Made by a program: the position numbers and the translations under genes. From Neptuniibacter halophilus (lineage in GTDB: Bacteria; Pseudomonadota; Gammaproteobacteria; Pseudomonadales; Balneatricaceae), in assembly GCF_030295765.1 (NCBI RefSeq), contig NZ_AP027292.1, positions 434,001 through 498,000 of the forward strand: a stretch of DNA of 64,000 bases, given 5' to 3'. Of the stretch, positions 63,917-64,000 are shown piece after piece. Every line of letters begins with the position of its first letter. Position 1 is the first letter of the stretch. The notes below the pieces were generated by a model that was given only the letters and a program-made list of their open reading frames with translations, searched no databases and had not been told where the DNA came from.

Positions 63917-64000
63917 ATGAGCAAACAGGAGAAAAAACTGCATAGGGAAGCCTCCATTCTGGAACATGTCGACGATATGGTCTCCGTGGTAGACAGCCAG
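63917..64000 (+). CDS. PAS-like protein, N-terminus (runs off right edge)
   Basis: Only 28 codons are inside the window: MSKQEKKLHREASILEHVDD and MVSVVDSQ. The ILEHVDDMVSVVDSQ stretch looks like the start of a PAS domain, so a sensor kinase, GGDEF or sigma54 activator may follow. Ribosome site is weak. It is divergent from the SAHH-like gene. Confidence 0.5.
   Translation, partial: MSKQEKKLHREASILEHVDDMVSVVDSQ

Noticed and set aside
1..64000. tRNA, rRNA, CRISPR array, prophage or intact insertion sequence
   Set aside because: I looked for cloverleaf-like tracts, regularly spaced repeats, integrase or transposase products and phage structural genes and saw none.

Overview
The window reads as chromosomal DNA of a marine-type gammaproteobacterium. 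Gene content resembles Oceanospirillales such as Marinobacterium, Amphritea or Neptunomonas; this is an inference from family content, not a search. Coding density is high, and I see no rRNA, tRNA, CRISPR array or intact insertion sequence. Two mobile or decayed traces are visible: a headless yoeB toxin remnant (11036-11227) and one REP-like palindrome (17588-17614).

Region 1 (1-17.5 kb) is a 4-hydroxyphenylacetate / homoprotocatechuate catabolic island. The meta-cleavage lower pathway runs leftward as hpaH-hpaI-hpaG1-hpaG2-hpaE-hpaF, with hpaF cut by the window edge. The hydroxylase is the two-component Acinetobacter type: oxygenase C2 (13897-15072) and flavin reductase C1 with a MarR-like C-terminal domain (16559-17503). 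They flank the AraC-type activator hpaA. Succinic semialdehyde from HpaI would be oxidised by the gabD product (11288-12745). A palindrome family close to TTAAC-NN-GTTAA recurs seven times, only at promoters of this island, including those of a glutathione S-transferase, an AEC permease and an unfamiliar 442-residue permease. It is the likely operator of an HpaR-type repressor that is not in the window. A block of unrelated genes (SIMPL protein, zntB-like, yeiH with its divergent LysR regulator) sits inside the island.

Region 2 (17.6-35 kb) is mostly housekeeping and lipid or amino-acid metabolism: MaoC hydratase and Bcr-type efflux pump, YitT protein, acyl-CoA ligase, YafJ amidotransferase, an overlapping M23 peptidase/bactofilin pair, AIM24-type protein, EAL phosphodiesterase, thiolase, trifunctional-length but DNA-binding-free PutA, a PAS-GGDEF protein, RDD protein, ppnN and cobB.

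Region 3 (35-51 kb) holds phoH, a probable structured small RNA, a stand-alone yidD, a CbrA-like SLC5-STAC protein without a kinase, mscS, an SH3-domain protein, a glutaredoxin, and overlapping recC-recB-recD.

Region 4 (51-64 kb) holds small unknown genes (one behind a Pho-box-like repeat), a diguanylate cyclase, a three-gene unit of GlxA-type regulator, MFS pump and a YafJ-like protein lacking the catalytic cysteine, then ttcA, a DUF302-like protein, a membrane-anchored metzincin-like protein, a YqaA-type protein, recQ, a YecA-family protein, a haloacid dehalogenase, a divergent S-adenosylhomocysteine-hydrolase-like protein and the start of a PAS protein.

The most novel-looking items are the metzincin-like protein, the cysteine-less amidotransferase unit, the SLC5-STAC orphan, the SAHH-like protein, the candidate sRNA and the predicted HpaR regulon with its glutathione transferase.
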